64,000 bases of DNA. Origin: Flagellimonas amoyensis (GTDB lineage: Bacteria > Bacteroidota > Bacteroidia > Flavobacteriales > Flavobacteriaceae). The stretch covers positions 62,001 through 126,000 of the forward strand of contig NZ_QBUK01000013.1 of assembly GCF_003058265.1 (NCBI RefSeq), given 5' to 3'. The notes beneath the pieces were generated by a model. It searched no databases, was not told where the DNA came from, and saw nothing but the letters and a program-made list of their open reading frames with translations. Position numbers and translations under genes: made by a program. Shown piece after piece: positions 34,692 to 44,688 of the stretch; position 1 is the stretch's first letter; each line of letters begins with the position of its first letter.

Positions 34692-34759
34692 AAAGAGGTT
34701 TTAAACTGTCTGTTTTAGATGTGTGTGTAACTCTTGCGACAAAATAGGCAGAAAAAGCG

Positions 34760-37387
34760 TCAAAACAAAGAGGTTTGGTCAGAACCGTCATTCTTTGTGG
34801 TTATATCGTCATCAGAATTGTCTATTGGTTCCTCGTCCACTACTTCCATGTCCTCTGCACTCACCTCTTCCGGCTCTTCAAATGGCAATGGATCCAAAAC
34901 GTTGATGCCCTTTACTTTTTCCGCGGTCAATTGATTGCCCAAAGCCTTGATTCCCTTAATGGATATGAAGTCTTCCACATTCACTTCCAGATTGGGTTTG
35001 GCATCTTTCCCACGCGGTTTCACAAACTCAACCTCCAGAACGGGTCTCCAGTCCGTGGTCACCATTTCCATAAAGGATTTTGGGTTTTCGGAGATGACCT
35101 GTTCTTCCTTGTTCGGGCTTTCCACTAAAAAGCGTTTGAGATAATAGCGTTCTTTTTCCCCATCGTAATGGACAACGGAAATAGGTTTGTCGGGATTCCA
35201 CTTTTCCAGGACCACCATAGTATCGCTGAAACGGGTGAGCAGGTCGGGTGGAATGGTCTTCACCGTTCCTTTTTGATCAATGACCAGTAAAAGATCATCG
35301 CCCTTGAACTCCCCAAGGAGTTCGCCTCTTCCATCCACGTTCAATCGGCTGACAATGTCATCGAACCAAATCTTTCTGGGTTTGAGGGTGGATACGCCTT
35401 TTTCCTTCAGTTCGATGCGCTTGACCGGGTACTTGGTGACCAAATTTCCCTTGGATGCTCTTCCTTTGATGAGTACATCGGCAAAATCTAGATCCCATTT
35501 CAGTTTTTTGATACTGCCGGATTGGCGAAGCAACACGGTGACCACTTCGGCCTCTCCATTGGGGTTTGCGGAAAAATAGAGTACTTCCGAAGAAGCATTT
35601 TCGCTGGCCAAAGGATACATTTTGTCGCGGGTGATGCTGGTGACATTGAACCGCTTGATGTAGCTGGGGCCGCCTTTGCCCTCTTTGTAGATCATATTGT
35701 ACACCGTGCGCTTGTCCTTTTTCTTGAACACGGCCACATGGATGATGTTCTTGCCCACAAAGACCTTGGAGTCCACTTTAGTGACCATCATCTCCCCTTT
35801 TTCGGTAAAGACGATCACGTCGTCAATGTCGCTGCAATCCGCCACATATTCGTCCCGTTTCAAAGAGGTACCTATAAAACCTTCCTCACGGTTCACATAG
35901 AGTTTGGTATTGCGGATGACGACTTTGGTGGCCTCGATGTCATCAAAGATCCTGATCTCTGATTTACGCTCCCTGCCATCACCGTATTTCTTCTTGAGTT
36001 CCTTGAAGTAATCGATCGCAAACTCCACTAAATGTTCCAAATGGTGTTTGGTCTGGGCTATTTTTTCATCAAGGCTTTCGATGAGTTGCTGGGCCTTTTC
36101 CAAATCGAATTTGGAAATCCGCTTGATCCGAATCTCGGTCAGCCGAACAATATCTTCTTCGGTCACAGCCCTTTTAAGGTGTGTGGTGTGTGGTTTCAGA
36201 CCTTTGTCAATGGCGGCGATCACGCCTTCCCAGGTCTCTTCTTCTTCAATGTCCCGATAGATCCTGTTCTCGATGAATATGCGTTCGAGGGACGCAAAGT
36301 GCCACTGTTCTTCCAGTTCACCCAACTGTATTTCAAGCTCTGCTTTAAGTAGCTCTACGGTATTATCGGTGGAGCGTTCCAGCATTTCCTTGACCCCGAT
36401 GAACAAAGGTTTGTTGTCCTCGATGATACAGCCCAACGGTGAGATGGAAGACTCACATGCCGTAAAGGCATAGAGGGCATCAATGGTCTTGTCCGGGGAC
36501 AATCCTGGGGGAAGATGGACCAATATTTCCACTTCTGCCGCGGTGTTGTCCTCTATTTTTTTGATCTTGATCTTTCCTTTTTCGTTGGCCTTCAGTATGG
36601 AATCGATCAAACTGGAGGTGTTGGTCCCAAAGGGAATCTCGTTGATGACCAAGGTGTTCTTGTCCAAGGTCGATATTTTGGCCCGGACGCGTACCTTTCC
36701 GCCCCTCAATCCTTCGTTGTAGTTGGTGACATCGATGATTCCCGCAGTCGGGAAATCAGGATAAAGGGTGAACCGTTGTCCTTTTAGGTGTTTTATGGAT
36801 GCGTCAATGAGTTCGATGAAGTTGTGGGGCAATATTTTGGTGGAAAGTCCCACGGCTATTCCCTCGGCTCCTTGCGCTAACAGCAATGGAAATTTTACGG
36901 GAAGGTTGACGGGTTCTTTTTTTCTGCCATCGTAAGAAAGTTGCCATTCTGTGATCTTTGGACTGTAGATGACCTCCAGGGCAAATTTGGAAAGCCTTGC
37001 CTCGATATAACGAGGTGCTGCTGCCCCGTCCCCGGTCAGGATATTCCCCCAGTTTCCTTGGGTATCGATCAGCAGGTCCTTTTGGCCGATCTGCACCATG
37101 GCATCAGCAATACTGGCGTCACCATGGGGGTGGTACTGCATGGTATGGCCTACCACATTGGCCACTTTGTTGTACCTCCCGTCGTCCAATTCCTTTAGGG
37201 AGTGCATGATCCTTCGTTGCACTGGTTTGAAACCGTCCTCGATGGCGGGCACTGCACGCTCCAAAATCACATAGGAGGCATAGTCCAAGAACCAGTCTTT
37301 GTACATGCCCGTTACCTTCACCAAGCTGTCCTGGGAATTATCGGGGCTCCCTAAGCCTTCATCGTTCAATTCTTCGTTCTCTTCCAT
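34760..37387 (-). CDS. parC: DNA topoisomerase IV subunit A
   Basis: An 875-residue type IIA topoisomerase A subunit that breaks and rejoins DNA. The active-site Tyr is in AAPRYIEARLSKFA; the preceding VVGHTMQYHPHGDASIADAM is the typical helix-turn-helix segment (quinolone region). The C-terminal beta-pinwheel follows. The partner parE is directly upstream with a 25-base gap; I prefer ParC over GyrA from the paired B subunit's short length and the AAPRY motif, but gyrase cannot be wholly excluded. The C-terminus is acidic. Confidence 0.88.
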   Translation of the reverse strand: MEENEELNDEGLGSPDNSQDSLVKVTGMYKDWFLDYASYVILERAVPAIEDGFKPVQRRIMHSLKELDDGRYNKVANVVGHTMQYHPHGDASIADAMVQIGQKDLLIDTQGNWGNILTGDGAAAPRYIEARLSKFALEVIYSPKITEWQLSYDGRKKEPVNLPVKFPLLLAQGAEGIAVGLSTKILPHNFIELIDASIKHLKGQRFTLYPDFPTAGIIDVTNYNEGLRGGKVRVRAKISTLDKNTLVINEIPFGTNTSSLIDSILKANEKGKIKIKKIEDNTAAEVEILVHLPPGLSPDKTIDALYAFTACESSISPLGCIIEDNKPLFIGVKEMLERSTDNTVELLKAELEIQLGELEEQWHFASLERIFIENRIYRDIEEEETWEGVIAAIDKGLKPHTTHLKRAVTEEDIVRLTEIRIKRISKFDLEKAQQLIESLDEKIAQTKHHLEHLVEFAIDYFKELKKKYGDGRERKSEIRIFDDIEATKVVIRNTKLYVNREEGFIGTSLKRDEYVADCSDIDDVIVFTEKGEMMVTKVDSKVFVGKNIIHVAVFKKKDKRTVYNMIYKEGKGGPSYIKRFNVTSITRDKMYPLASENASSEVLYFSANPNGEAEVVTVLLRQSGSIKKLKWDLDFADVLIKGRASKGNLVTKYPVKRIELKEKGVSTLKPRKIWFDDIVSRLNVDGRGELLGEFKGDDLLLVIDQKGTVKTIPPDLLTRFSDTMVVLEKWNPDKPISVVHYDGEKERYYLKRFLVESPNKEEQVISENPKSFMEMVTTDWRPVLEVEFVKPRGKDAKPNLEVNVEDFISIKGIKALGNQLTAEKVKGINVLDPLPFEEPEEVSAEDMEVVDEEPIDNSDDDITTKNDGSDQTSLF

Positions 37388-37412
37388 TTAGAAGGGTGTG
37401 CATTTATTTGTT

Positions 37413-39272
37413 CTATAGTTGGTTTTCTTCAATCAGATCAAGTTCCACTTTAAGGTTGTTTATGATGAATTCCTGCCTGTCCGGAGTGTTTTTCCCCATG
37501 TAGAACTCCAAGAGGTTATCTATGCTCATCGCTTTGTCTAGCATTACAGGTTCCAGACGGATATTGTCACCAATAAAATGCTTGAACTCATCAGGAGAAA
37601 TCTCGCCCAGTCCCTTGAACCTTGTGATTTCGGGTTTTCCTGTCAATTTTACGATGGCGTTCCTTTTCTCCTCTTCGCTGTAGCAATAGATGGTCTCCTT
37701 TTTGTTCCTCACCCTAAAAAGTGGGGTCTGCAAAATGTAGAGGTGGTTTTCCTTGATCAATTCTGGAAAGAACTGCAGAAAGAAGGTGATCAACAACAAA
37801 CGGATGTGCATCCCGTCCACATCGGCATCGGTAGCGATCACGATATTGTTGTATCGCAAATCTTCCATGGATTCTTCGATGTTCAATGCGGCTTGCAGCA
37901 GATTGAACTCCTCATTCTCGTACACAATCTTTTTGGACATGCCGTAGGAATTCAACGGTTTTCCACGAAGACTGAACACGGCTTGGGTGTTCACGTCCCT
38001 TGATTTGGTGATGGATCCTGAAGCGGAATCCCCTTCTGTGATGAAAAGGGTGCTCTCCAATCGACGGTCGCTTTTCATATCCTGAAGATGGACACGGCAA
38101 TCGCGTAATTTTTTATTGTGAAGACTTGCTTTTTTGGCGCGCTCCCTTGCCAATTTCCGAATTCCGGACAGTTCTTTTCGCTCCCGCTCCGCTTGAACGA
38201 TTTTACGCTGAAGTGCTTCCGCTGTGTGTTGATTCTTGTGCAGGTAGTTGTCCAGATAGGTGCCCAAAAAGTCATTGATATAGGTACGGACCGTGGGCAG
38301 TTCGCCTCCCATGTCAGTGGAACCGAGTTTGGTCTTGGTCTGACTTTCGAACACGGGCTCCATCACTTTAATGGAAATGGCCGAAATGATTGACTTCCGA
38401 ATATCCGAAGCATCATAGTTCTTGCCATAAAAATCGCGGATGGTCTTCACAACTGCTTCCCGGAAGGCTGCCTGGTGCGTTCCGCCCTGGGTGGTGTGCT
38501 GTCCGTTCACAAAGGAATGATACTCCTCGCTGTACTGGGTCTTGCTGTGGGTCATGGCCACTTCGATATCCTCTCCTTTCAGGTGGATGATCGGGTAGAG
38601 GAAATCGTCCTCGTTGTTGTTGTCCTCCAACAGGTCCTTCAACCCATTTTCGGACTGGTATTTTTCGCCATTGAAAACAATGGTGAGTCCGGGATTGAGG
38701 TATACGTAATTTTTGAGCATGCGTTCCACATACTCGTTCCGGTATTTGTAATTTTTGAAAATGGTATCGTCAGGCGTAAAACTGATCTTGGTGCCCCTTC
38801 TTCGGGAGGTTTCGTCCAAAAGCTCTTCATTGACGAGGTTTCCAATATGGAATTCAGCGGATTTGGATTGTCCATCCCTGTTCGATTCCACCTTAAAAAA
38901 TGTGGAAAGGGCGTTGACCGCCTTGGTCCCTACCCCGTTCAATCCGACGGATTTTTTGAAGGCACGCGTGTCGTACTTGCCCCCGGTATTCATTTTGGAG
39001 ACCACATCGACAACTTTTCCCAAAGGAATGCCACGGCCATAGTCCCGCACGTTCACCAAATTGTCCTTTATGGTGATCTCGATGGTTTTCCCTGCACCCA
39101 TGACAAATTCATCGATACAGTTGTCTATCACTTCTTTGAGCAATATGTAGATGCCATCATCGGCGGACGACCCATCGCCCAATTTACCAATGTACATCCC
39201 TGGACGCATGCGAATATGCTCCTTCCAATCCAGGGAACGAATATTATCCTCTGTATACTGGGTTTCTGCCAT
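37413..39272 (-). CDS. parE: DNA topoisomerase IV subunit B
   Basis: A 619-residue ATP-hydrolysing subunit: GHKL ATPase with [19 protein letters not shown] and [11 protein letters not shown], then the TOPRIM part with [12 protein letters not shown] and the [10 protein letters not shown] metal site. The shape and length fit ParE rather than GyrB. It begins the parE-parC pair; with parC it decatenates replicated chromosomes. Confidence 0.9.
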   Translation of the reverse strand: MAETQYTEDNIRSLDWKEHIRMRPGMYIGKLGDGSSADDGIYILLKEVIDNCIDEFVMGAGKTIEITIKDNLVNVRDYGRGIPLGKVVDVVSKMNTGGKYDTRAFKKSVGLNGVGTKAVNALSTFFKVESNRDGQSKSAEFHIGNLVNEELLDETSRRRGTKISFTPDDTIFKNYKYRNEYVERMLKNYVYLNPGLTIVFNGEKYQSENGLKDLLEDNNNEDDFLYPIIHLKGEDIEVAMTHSKTQYSEEYHSFVNGQHTTQGGTHQAAFREAVVKTIRDFYGKNYDASDIRKSIISAISIKVMEPVFESQTKTKLGSTDMGGELPTVRTYINDFLGTYLDNYLHKNQHTAEALQRKIVQAERERKELSGIRKLARERAKKASLHNKKLRDCRVHLQDMKSDRRLESTLFITEGDSASGSITKSRDVNTQAVFSLRGKPLNSYGMSKKIVYENEEFNLLQAALNIEESMEDLRYNNIVIATDADVDGMHIRLLLITFFLQFFPELIKENHLYILQTPLFRVRNKKETIYCYSEEEKRNAIVKLTGKPEITRFKGLGEISPDEFKHFIGDNIRLEPVMLDKAMSIDNLLEFYMGKNTPDRQEFIINNLKVELDLIEENQL

Positions 39273-39378
39273 GAATCAATAAGGGTTAATCCTTGCTAAT
39301 ATAAAATTTAGGGGCAAAAATTAAGGCCTGGAACCAAGAAAGTAATCAACAATGAAAACCTTCGATTGTTAATATACA

Positions 39379-40281
39379 TCAAGCCTTAGCCCTCTTTTTT
39401 TGCTGTATGGAGAGGTAGGTGACCCCAAAAATCACCACCATCATTCCAAGTAATTGCCAATACGTCAATCTTTCGTCCAAAAATACAAAAGCCAAGAGTA
39501 TGGTGGAAACCGGACCCAAACTTCCCAATATGGAAAAATTGGAGGCCCCCAAGCGTTCAATGGATGCCGAGACCAGAAAAGAAGGGATCAAAGTGGCCAA
39601 AATGGCCATGGCAATGCCGTAAAGATATACAGGCAAGGGATATTCCCAAAGTTGCCAGTTTCCCGCAATGAGGTAATGCAGAAAGATGCATCCCGTGGAA
39701 ACGATCATGGCGAAGCACGTAAACCGCAACATCCCAAATTTGGGAATCAGCCAACCACTGCCCACCAAATAGGAAGCGTAGGTGATGGCGCTCAGCAGTA
39801 CCAAAAAGCCACCCCATAGCACTCCGTTCCCGCTGATGTCCAATTCACTCCAAAAGGTGATGACCACTCCTAGGTAGGTGATGATGATCGCAATGGTTTG
39901 GATTCTAGTGATTTTCTGTTTGAAAAATAGCCAAGAAAGAAATACGACAATGGTAGGATATACAAACAAAATGATCCGTTCCAATCCGGCCTTGATGTAA
40001 TTCAGCCCCAAAAAATCAAAATAGCTGGCCAAGTAATAGCCCACAAACCCGAAAAGGAACAACCAAGCATAATCTTTTGGTTTGATTTGGACGGATGGTT
40101 TTTTCTTCTGGATCAGAAAAAGGATTAAAATATAAAATGGGAGCGAAAAGAGCATCCGGAACAAGAGCAGATCCAAGGTGTCCACATGGTATTCGTAGGC
40201 CAGTTTCACCATGACGGCCTTTGAGGAAAAGAGAATCACCCCAAAAATCCCATAGAGAATACCCAAGCCTTTGTTTGACAT
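39379..40281 (-). CDS. EamA/DMT-family transporter
   Basis: A 300-residue inner-membrane protein with ten predicted spans in two EamA halves (for example ILYGIFGVILFSSKAVM and GVLWGGFLVLLSAITYASYL). The family exports or imports small metabolites; the substrate is not predictable. A -7 box TAGCTTTG at 40286-40293 lies just five bases before the start, which would make this transcript almost leaderless, or suggests a later start. Confidence 0.85.
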   Translation of the reverse strand: MSNKGLGILYGIFGVILFSSKAVMVKLAYEYHVDTLDLLLFRMLFSLPFYILILFLIQKKKPSVQIKPKDYAWLFLFGFVGYYLASYFDFLGLNYIKAGLERIILFVYPTIVVFLSWLFFKQKITRIQTIAIIITYLGVVITFWSELDISGNGVLWGGFLVLLSAITYASYLVGSGWLIPKFGMLRFTCFAMIVSTGCIFLHYLIAGNWQLWEYPLPVYLYGIAMAILATLIPSFLVSASIERLGASNFSILGSLGPVSTILLAFVFLDERLTYWQLLGMMVVIFGVTYLSIQQKKRAKA

Positions 40282-40285
40282 GTAT

Positions 40286-40293
40286 CAAAGCTA
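40286..40293 (-). promoter_or_regulatory. possible promoter of the EamA transporter gene
   Basis: The minus strand reads TAGCTTTG (TAnnTTTG). It ends five bases before the annotated start codon, so either the transcript is nearly leaderless or this box is not used. Confidence 0.35.
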
Positions 40294-40349
40294 TGCTTGG
40301 TTCAAATTTTTTAGCGAATGGAAATGGATGGAATTACAACGGTCAGTGC

Positions 40350-41444
40350 TTACACATTGAACCTAAAGTGCATGATATCACCATCTTTCACAATGTATTC
40401 CTTGCCTTCTACCCGCATACGGCCAGCTTCCTTTACTTTGGATTCGCTGCCGTATTTGATATAGTCATCATACGAAATGACCTCAGCTCGGATAAAGCCT
40501 TTTTCAAAATCGGTATGGATCACCCCGGCAGCCTGGGGAGCAGTTGCCCCGACAGGAATGGTCCACGCCCTCACCTCTTTGACACCTGCAGTGAAATACG
40601 TTTCAAGATCCAATAATGTATAGGCACCGCGGATCAGTTTGGCCGAACCTGGCTCGGAAAGGCCCAAATCTTCCAAGAACATCTGGCGTTCTTCATAGGT
40701 TTCCAATTCGGTGATATCGGCTTCGGTACCTACGGCCAAGAAAATCACTTCCGCATTTTCATTGGCCACGGCTTCCCTTACTTTTTCCACATACGCATTC
40801 CCCGTAGTGGCCGAACCTTCGTCCACATTGCAGACATACATTACGGGTTTGTCGGTGATCAATTGCATGGGTCTGACGTATTCGTCACGATCTTCTTCAC
40901 TGATCTCGATGGCACGGACCGAAGTTCCAGCTTCCAGTCCTTGTTTGATGGCGTTGAGTATGGCTTCTTCCTTTTGGGCTTCCTTGTTTCCGGTTTTGGC
41001 GGCTCTTTTTACTTTTTCAAGCTTTTTGTCCACACTTTCCAAATCCTTCAACTGGAGCTCCATGTCGATGGTCTCTTTGTCACGGATAGGGTTAACGGAA
41101 CCATCCACGTGTACGATATTGTCATTGTCAAAACAGCGCAAAACATGTAGGATAGCATCGGTTTCGCGGATATTTCCCAAAAACTGGTTGCCCAAACCTT
41201 CACCCTTGCTGGCTCCTTTTACCAAACCGGCAATGTCCACAATTTCTACCGTTGCAGGTACCACACGCTCTGGATTGACCATAGATTCCAATTTTTCCAA
41301 ACGCTGGTCGGGCACGTTCACCACGCCAATGTTGGGTTCTATGGTACAAAATGGGAAGTTGGCACTTTGTGCTTTTGCATTGGAAAGGCAATTGAACAAA
41401 GTTGATTTTCCTACGTTGGGCAATCCTACAATACCGGCTTTCAT
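40350..41444 (-). CDS. ychF: redox-regulated ATPase YchF
   Basis: A 364-residue OBG-family P-loop NTPase that prefers ATP. The G1 loop is GLPNVGKSTLFN, G3 is DIAGLVKGASKGEGLG, and the usual guanine motif NKxD is replaced by NVDE (VCNVDEG), which explains the ATP preference. A C-terminal TGS-like domain follows a coiled coil. It binds ribosomes and acts in stress responses. A -7 box lies 24 bases upstream. Confidence 0.96.
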   Translation of the reverse strand: MKAGIVGLPNVGKSTLFNCLSNAKAQSANFPFCTIEPNIGVVNVPDQRLEKLESMVNPERVVPATVEIVDIAGLVKGASKGEGLGNQFLGNIRETDAILHVLRCFDNDNIVHVDGSVNPIRDKETIDMELQLKDLESVDKKLEKVKRAAKTGNKEAQKEEAILNAIKQGLEAGTSVRAIEISEEDRDEYVRPMQLITDKPVMYVCNVDEGSATTGNAYVEKVREAVANENAEVIFLAVGTEADITELETYEERQMFLEDLGLSEPGSAKLIRGAYTLLDLETYFTAGVKEVRAWTIPVGATAPQAAGVIHTDFEKGFIRAEVISYDDYIKYGSESKVKEAGRMRVEGKEYIVKDGDIMHFRFNV

Positions 41445-41468
41445 TGAATACTATCTATTTTGAGGCTG

Positions 41469-41476
41469 CAAATATA
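41469..41476 (-). promoter_or_regulatory. promoter -7 box of ychF
   Basis: The minus strand reads TATATTTG (TAnnTTTG), 24 bases before the ychF start codon, inside the gap between ychF and the 42-residue membrane peptide gene. Confidence 0.5.
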
Positions 41477-41499
41477 AGTTGAAGTTTTGGTATAGGGAC

Positions 41500-41628
41500 T
41501 TAAAATCCTTTCAGTAAAAGATAGATGCCGATACCGAACAGGGCAATGATCCCCAGAATGGCCACCAAGGACAGGATGCACCCTGCCTGTTTCCAAATTC
41601 CGCCGTATTCTTTTTCTGTTTCTTCCAT
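41500..41628 (-). CDS. 42-residue single-span membrane peptide
   Basis: Codes for 42 residues starting MEETEKEYGG, with one strong membrane span (about residues 18-39, CILSLVAILGIIALFGIGIYLL) and a short Lys-Gly-Phe end. Its ATG lies right after the T-tract of the ferredoxin terminator (41629-41655), so it has no room for its own promoter except within or before that terminator. It therefore depends on terminator read-through or on a promoter inside the ferredoxin gene. Small Flavobacterial membrane peptides of this type are common but unnamed. Confidence 0.65.
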   Translation of the reverse strand: MEETEKEYGGIWKQAGCILSLVAILGIIALFGIGIYLLLKGF

Positions 41629-41655
41629 AAAAAAACCCCGAACTAAGGTTCGGGG
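41629..41655 (-). terminator. terminator after the ferredoxin gene
   Basis: On the minus strand CCCCGAAC (41655-41648) pairs with GTTCGGGG (41643-41636) around a 4-base loop, then seven T residues run directly into the ATG of the 42-residue peptide gene. It begins 24 bases after the ferredoxin stop. Confidence 0.85.
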
Positions 41656-41678
41656 CTAAATTACAAGTTTTTTATTGC

Positions 41679-42032
41679 TTATCCGTTCGGATGCATAAAA
41701 CGCTGCTTACCTAGCAACACTTCTTCGCTTTCCACATGGTCATCATCTGGCACACAACAGTCCACTGGGCAGACCGCCGCACATTGGGGTTCCTCGTGGA
41801 AGCCCTTGCACTCCGTGCATTTATCGGGAACAATATAATATATTTCGTCACTGACGGGCTCTTGCACATCTTCGGCGTTCACTGCTTTTCCATTGGGCAG
41901 GACGACATCCCCTTCCAAGGAAGTTCCATCGCCGTACCTCCATTCGTCAGCTCCCTCGTATATTGCGGTATTGGGGCATTCCGGCTCGCAGGCACCGCAA
42001 TTGATACATTCATCTGTTATAATTATTGCCAT
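41679..42032 (-). CDS. 4Fe-4S dicluster ferredoxin
   Basis: A 117-residue soluble electron carrier. The first cluster is bound by [13 protein letters not shown] (residues 9-21), and the second by [22 protein letters not shown]. The stretched second motif is typical of the ferredoxins of alpha/beta and Bacteroidota bacteria. Divergent from the acyl-CoA reductase gene; each has its own -7 box in the gap. The partner enzyme is unknown. Confidence 0.92.
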   Translation of the reverse strand: MAIIITDECINCGACEPECPNTAIYEGADEWRYGDGTSLEGDVVLPNGKAVNAEDVQEPVSDEIYYIVPDKCTECKGFHEEPQCAAVCPVDCCVPDDDHVESEEVLLGKQRFMHPNG

Positions 42033-42072
42033 AATTTTCTTTTCCTTTTGGGTTGATTCTTTTCAGCATGCT

Positions 42073-42117
42073 TACATTTGACAAAAATAAACCCTACTAA
42101 TTTAGTGTACAAATATA
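42073..42117. promoter_or_regulatory. divergent promoters of ferredoxin and acyl-CoA reductase genes
   Basis: On the plus strand TACATTTG (42073-42080) points to the acyl-CoA reductase gene (start 42118), with a TTG 17-22 bases upstream as -33. On the minus strand TATATTTG (42117-42110) points to the ferredoxin gene. The boxes overlap in opposite directions, so the two transcripts may compete. Confidence 0.55.
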
Positions 42118-43155
42118 ATGACACCGTATATGGAAACCATCCAAGCTTTTGTTAAACTCGGAAAACACCTAACGGATTTTTGTGAAAAATGTTATCACAA
42201 TGATATAGCGTTGGATGCCGATTTCAACGAAGTCATGATTAGGGCCGGACATATGAACGGGTGGTTCACCAAAGATAATATCCTACATGCACTGGCGCAG
42301 TGGGGAGCCTTGTTGACTGAAGAAAACCTTACGGATTGGCTGTCCCGCTACCCTATTCAGGAAACCACTTCTCCGAAAACGGTGGGCATTGTAATGGCAG
42401 GAAACATCCCACTGGTAGGGTTCCATGATTTTCTGTGTGTACTGCTTTCTGGAAACAACGTATTGGCCAAACTGTCGTCCAACGATAAGGTGTTGTTGCC
42501 CTACCTCGCACACCATTTGATACAACAAGAACCCTCGCTGGCCACTCGAATTAAGTTTACGGAAGGCAAAATGGAAGGTTTTGATGCCGTCATAGCCACA
42601 GGGAGCAACAATACCAGCCGCTATTTTGAATATTATTTTGGGAACAAACCGAACATCATCCGAAAGAACCGTAACTCGGTCGCCATATTGACGGGAAAGG
42701 AATCTGCCGAAGAACTGACTGCTTTGGGCGAGGATATTTTCAGGTACTACGGTCTGGGATGTAGAAACGTGTCCAAGATCTATGTGCCGAAGGGATATGA
42801 TTTTGAACCTTTTTTCAATGCCATTTTCTCGTATAAAGACATCATTGACCAGCATAAGTATGCCAATAATTACGATTACAACAAGGCGGTATACCTAATG
42901 AGCGATTTCAAGATCCTAGACAATGGCTTTTTGATATTGAAGGAAGATGATGGACAGGCCTCCCCTATTTCGGTACTTTTTTATGCGTATTATGATTCGG
43001 ATGAAACATTGGAACAGGAGTTGACCGCACAGGAAGAACAGATCCAGTGCATTGTTTCGGGAAAAGGAGATATCGGTTTTGGCGACACCCAAAAGCCTGC
43101 CCTCCACGACTATGCCGATGGTGTGGACACCATGGATTTTCTTTTGAAACTTTAG
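42118..43155 (+). CDS. acyl-CoA reductase (LuxC-like)
   Basis: A 345-residue protein of the acyl-CoA reductase family, which reduces acyl-CoA to aldehydes in some members. It has the aldehyde-dehydrogenase-like segment VGIVMAGNIPLVGFHDFL, the phosphate loop VIATGSNNTSRYF, and the Cys in YYGLGCRNVSKIYVPKG. Gene order acyl-CoA reductase, serC, serA is common in Flavobacteria. Its real substrate in this context is unknown. Confidence 0.82.
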   Translation: MTPYMETIQAFVKLGKHLTDFCEKCYHNDIALDADFNEVMIRAGHMNGWFTKDNILHALAQWGALLTEENLTDWLSRYPIQETTSPKTVGIVMAGNIPLVGFHDFLCVLLSGNNVLAKLSSNDKVLLPYLAHHLIQQEPSLATRIKFTEGKMEGFDAVIATGSNNTSRYFEYYFGNKPNIIRKNRNSVAILTGKESAEELTALGEDIFRYYGLGCRNVSKIYVPKGYDFEPFFNAIFSYKDIIDQHKYANNYDYNKAVYLMSDFKILDNGFLILKEDDGQASPISVLFYAYYDSDETLEQELTAQEEQIQCIVSGKGDIGFGDTQKPALHDYADGVDTMDFLLKL

Positions 43156-43225
43156 GAAATCCTAACCACAGGATTCGTTTTCTGATCCAAGTTTTTTTTA
43201 GACCTTTACCCCTTAAACCAAGGAA

Positions 43226-44290
43226 ATGAAAAAGCACAACTTTAGCGCAGGCCCTTGCATTTTGCCCAAAGAGGTAATGCAAAAGGCATCCGATGCCGTT
43301 CTGGAACTGGATGGCATCGGTCTTTCACTCATTGAGATCTCGCACCGCAGTAAGGAATTTGTGGACATAATGGACAAGGCCCGTTCCTTGGCATTGGAGC
43401 TAATGGGTCTTGAGGGAAAAGGGTATCAGGCCCTCTTCCTACATGGAGGCGCCAGCCTACAGTTTTTGATGACGGCCTACAATCTTTTGGACAAAAAAGC
43501 AGGCTATGTGAACACGGGTACGTGGAGCCAAAAGGCCATCAAAGAGGCACGTTTGCTGGGCGATGTGGTGGAAGTCGCTTCTTCCCAAGAACAAAATTTC
43601 AACTATATCCCAAAGGGATATTCCGTGCCTTCGGACCTAGACTATTTGCATTTGACCTCCAACAATACCATTTTTGGTACACAGATAAAGGAATTTCCCG
43701 AAACCAATGTGCCATTGGTCTGCGACATGAGTTCGGATATTTTTTCGCGTCAGCTCGATTTTTCCAAATTTGACCTGATCTATGCCGGGGCCCAAAAGAA
43801 TATGGGTCCAGCAGGGGCCACTTTGGTCGTGGTGAAGGAAGATATTCTGGGCAAGGTATCCCGAAAAATACCTTCCATGTTGGATTATTCCATCCATGTG
43901 AAGCAAGAGAGCATGTTCAACACCCCTCCCGTTTTTGCAGTTTATGTGTCCATGCTGACCATGCAATGGCTCAAGGATCTCGGTGGAATTGCTGCCATTG
44001 AGGAAATCAATGAGCGCAAGGCCAACCTGATCTATTCGGAGATTGAACTCAACCCCGTATTCTCTGGATATGCGGCCAAAGAAGACCGTTCCCTGATGAA
44101 CGCCACCTTCAACATTACGGACGACGCGTTGAAAGATACTTTTGATACCATGTGTAAAGACGCTGGAATCAGTGGAATCAACGGACATCGGTCTGTGGGT
44201 GGTTACAGGGCTTCCATGTACAATGCCCTTCCCATGGAAAGTGTAGGGGTCTTGGTGGATATCATGAGCGAACTGGAAAAGAAAGGATAA
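43226..44290 (+). CDS. serC: phosphoserine aminotransferase
   Basis: Second step of serine synthesis, 3-phosphohydroxypyruvate to phosphoserine (also used in pyridoxal phosphate synthesis in some bacteria). The 354-residue PLP enzyme starts MKKHNFSAGPCILPKEV; the PLP Lys is in YAGAQKNMGPAG and the C-terminal part has INGHRSVGGYRASMYNA. It is followed by a four-helix-bundle gene and then serA. Confidence 0.96.
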   Translation: MKKHNFSAGPCILPKEVMQKASDAVLELDGIGLSLIEISHRSKEFVDIMDKARSLALELMGLEGKGYQALFLHGGASLQFLMTAYNLLDKKAGYVNTGTWSQKAIKEARLLGDVVEVASSQEQNFNYIPKGYSVPSDLDYLHLTSNNTIFGTQIKEFPETNVPLVCDMSSDIFSRQLDFSKFDLIYAGAQKNMGPAGATLVVVKEDILGKVSRKIPSMLDYSIHVKQESMFNTPPVFAVYVSMLTMQWLKDLGGIAAIEEINERKANLIYSEIELNPVFSGYAAKEDRSLMNATFNITDDALKDTFDTMCKDAGISGINGHRSVGGYRASMYNALPMESVGVLVDIMSELEKKG

Positions 44291-44327
44291 ACATCCATTT
44301 TCAATGTTCAGTTATAAATTTTAAGGT

Positions 44328-44663
44328 TTGATTGAAGAAAGGAGTTTTGAGTTTTCCTTGAATATCATCAAGTTGGTCAAAGACTTGAAAAGTAACAATG
44401 AATATGTTTTCGCTGATCAATTATTGCGTTCGTCCACAAGCATTGGCGCCAATGTAGTTGAGGCTGGTGCAGGACAATCCAAAAAAGATTTCATAGCCAA
44501 GATGTCCATTGCTTCGAAGGAAGCCAGAGAAACCAGATATTGGCTAAGGTTGATTGACCGGGCAAATTTATCAAACATGGACCTGAACAGCTACTTGGAT
44601 GAGATTGACCAAATCATTAAAATTCTGACCAAAATTGTAAAAACCAGTCAAGAAAACATTTAG
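44328..44663 (+). CDS. four-helix-bundle protein (S23/avd-like)
   Basis: A 111-residue helical protein of the four-helix-bundle family (LLRSSTSIGANVVEAGAGQSKKDFIAKMSIASKEARETRYWLRL). These proteins include intervening-sequence-encoded and retroelement-accessory (Avd-like) members, with nucleic-acid binding in some. The only in-frame start is TTG at 44328: an upstream ATG (44304) in the same frame is cut off by TAA at 44322-44324. The gene is inserted between serC and serA, which are neighbours in related genomes as I recall. The function is unknown. Confidence 0.75.
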   Translation: MIEERSFEFSLNIIKLVKDLKSNNEYVFADQLLRSSTSIGANVVEAGAGQSKKDFIAKMSIASKEARETRYWLRLIDRANLSNMDLNSYLDEIDQIIKILTKIVKTSQENI

Positions 44664-44688
44664 AATTTAAATCTTATAATTTAGCACT

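Noticed and set aside
34760-39272. gyrA-gyrB instead of parC-parE
   Set aside because: The B subunit is short (619 residues) and the A subunit has AAPRY at the active-site Tyr and a genetic arrangement typical of ParE-ParC; gyrase remains only a minor alternative.
38475-39299. Open frame of about 274 residues antisense to parE
   Set aside because: It covers the ATPase domain of parE on the other strand and has no protein-like features.
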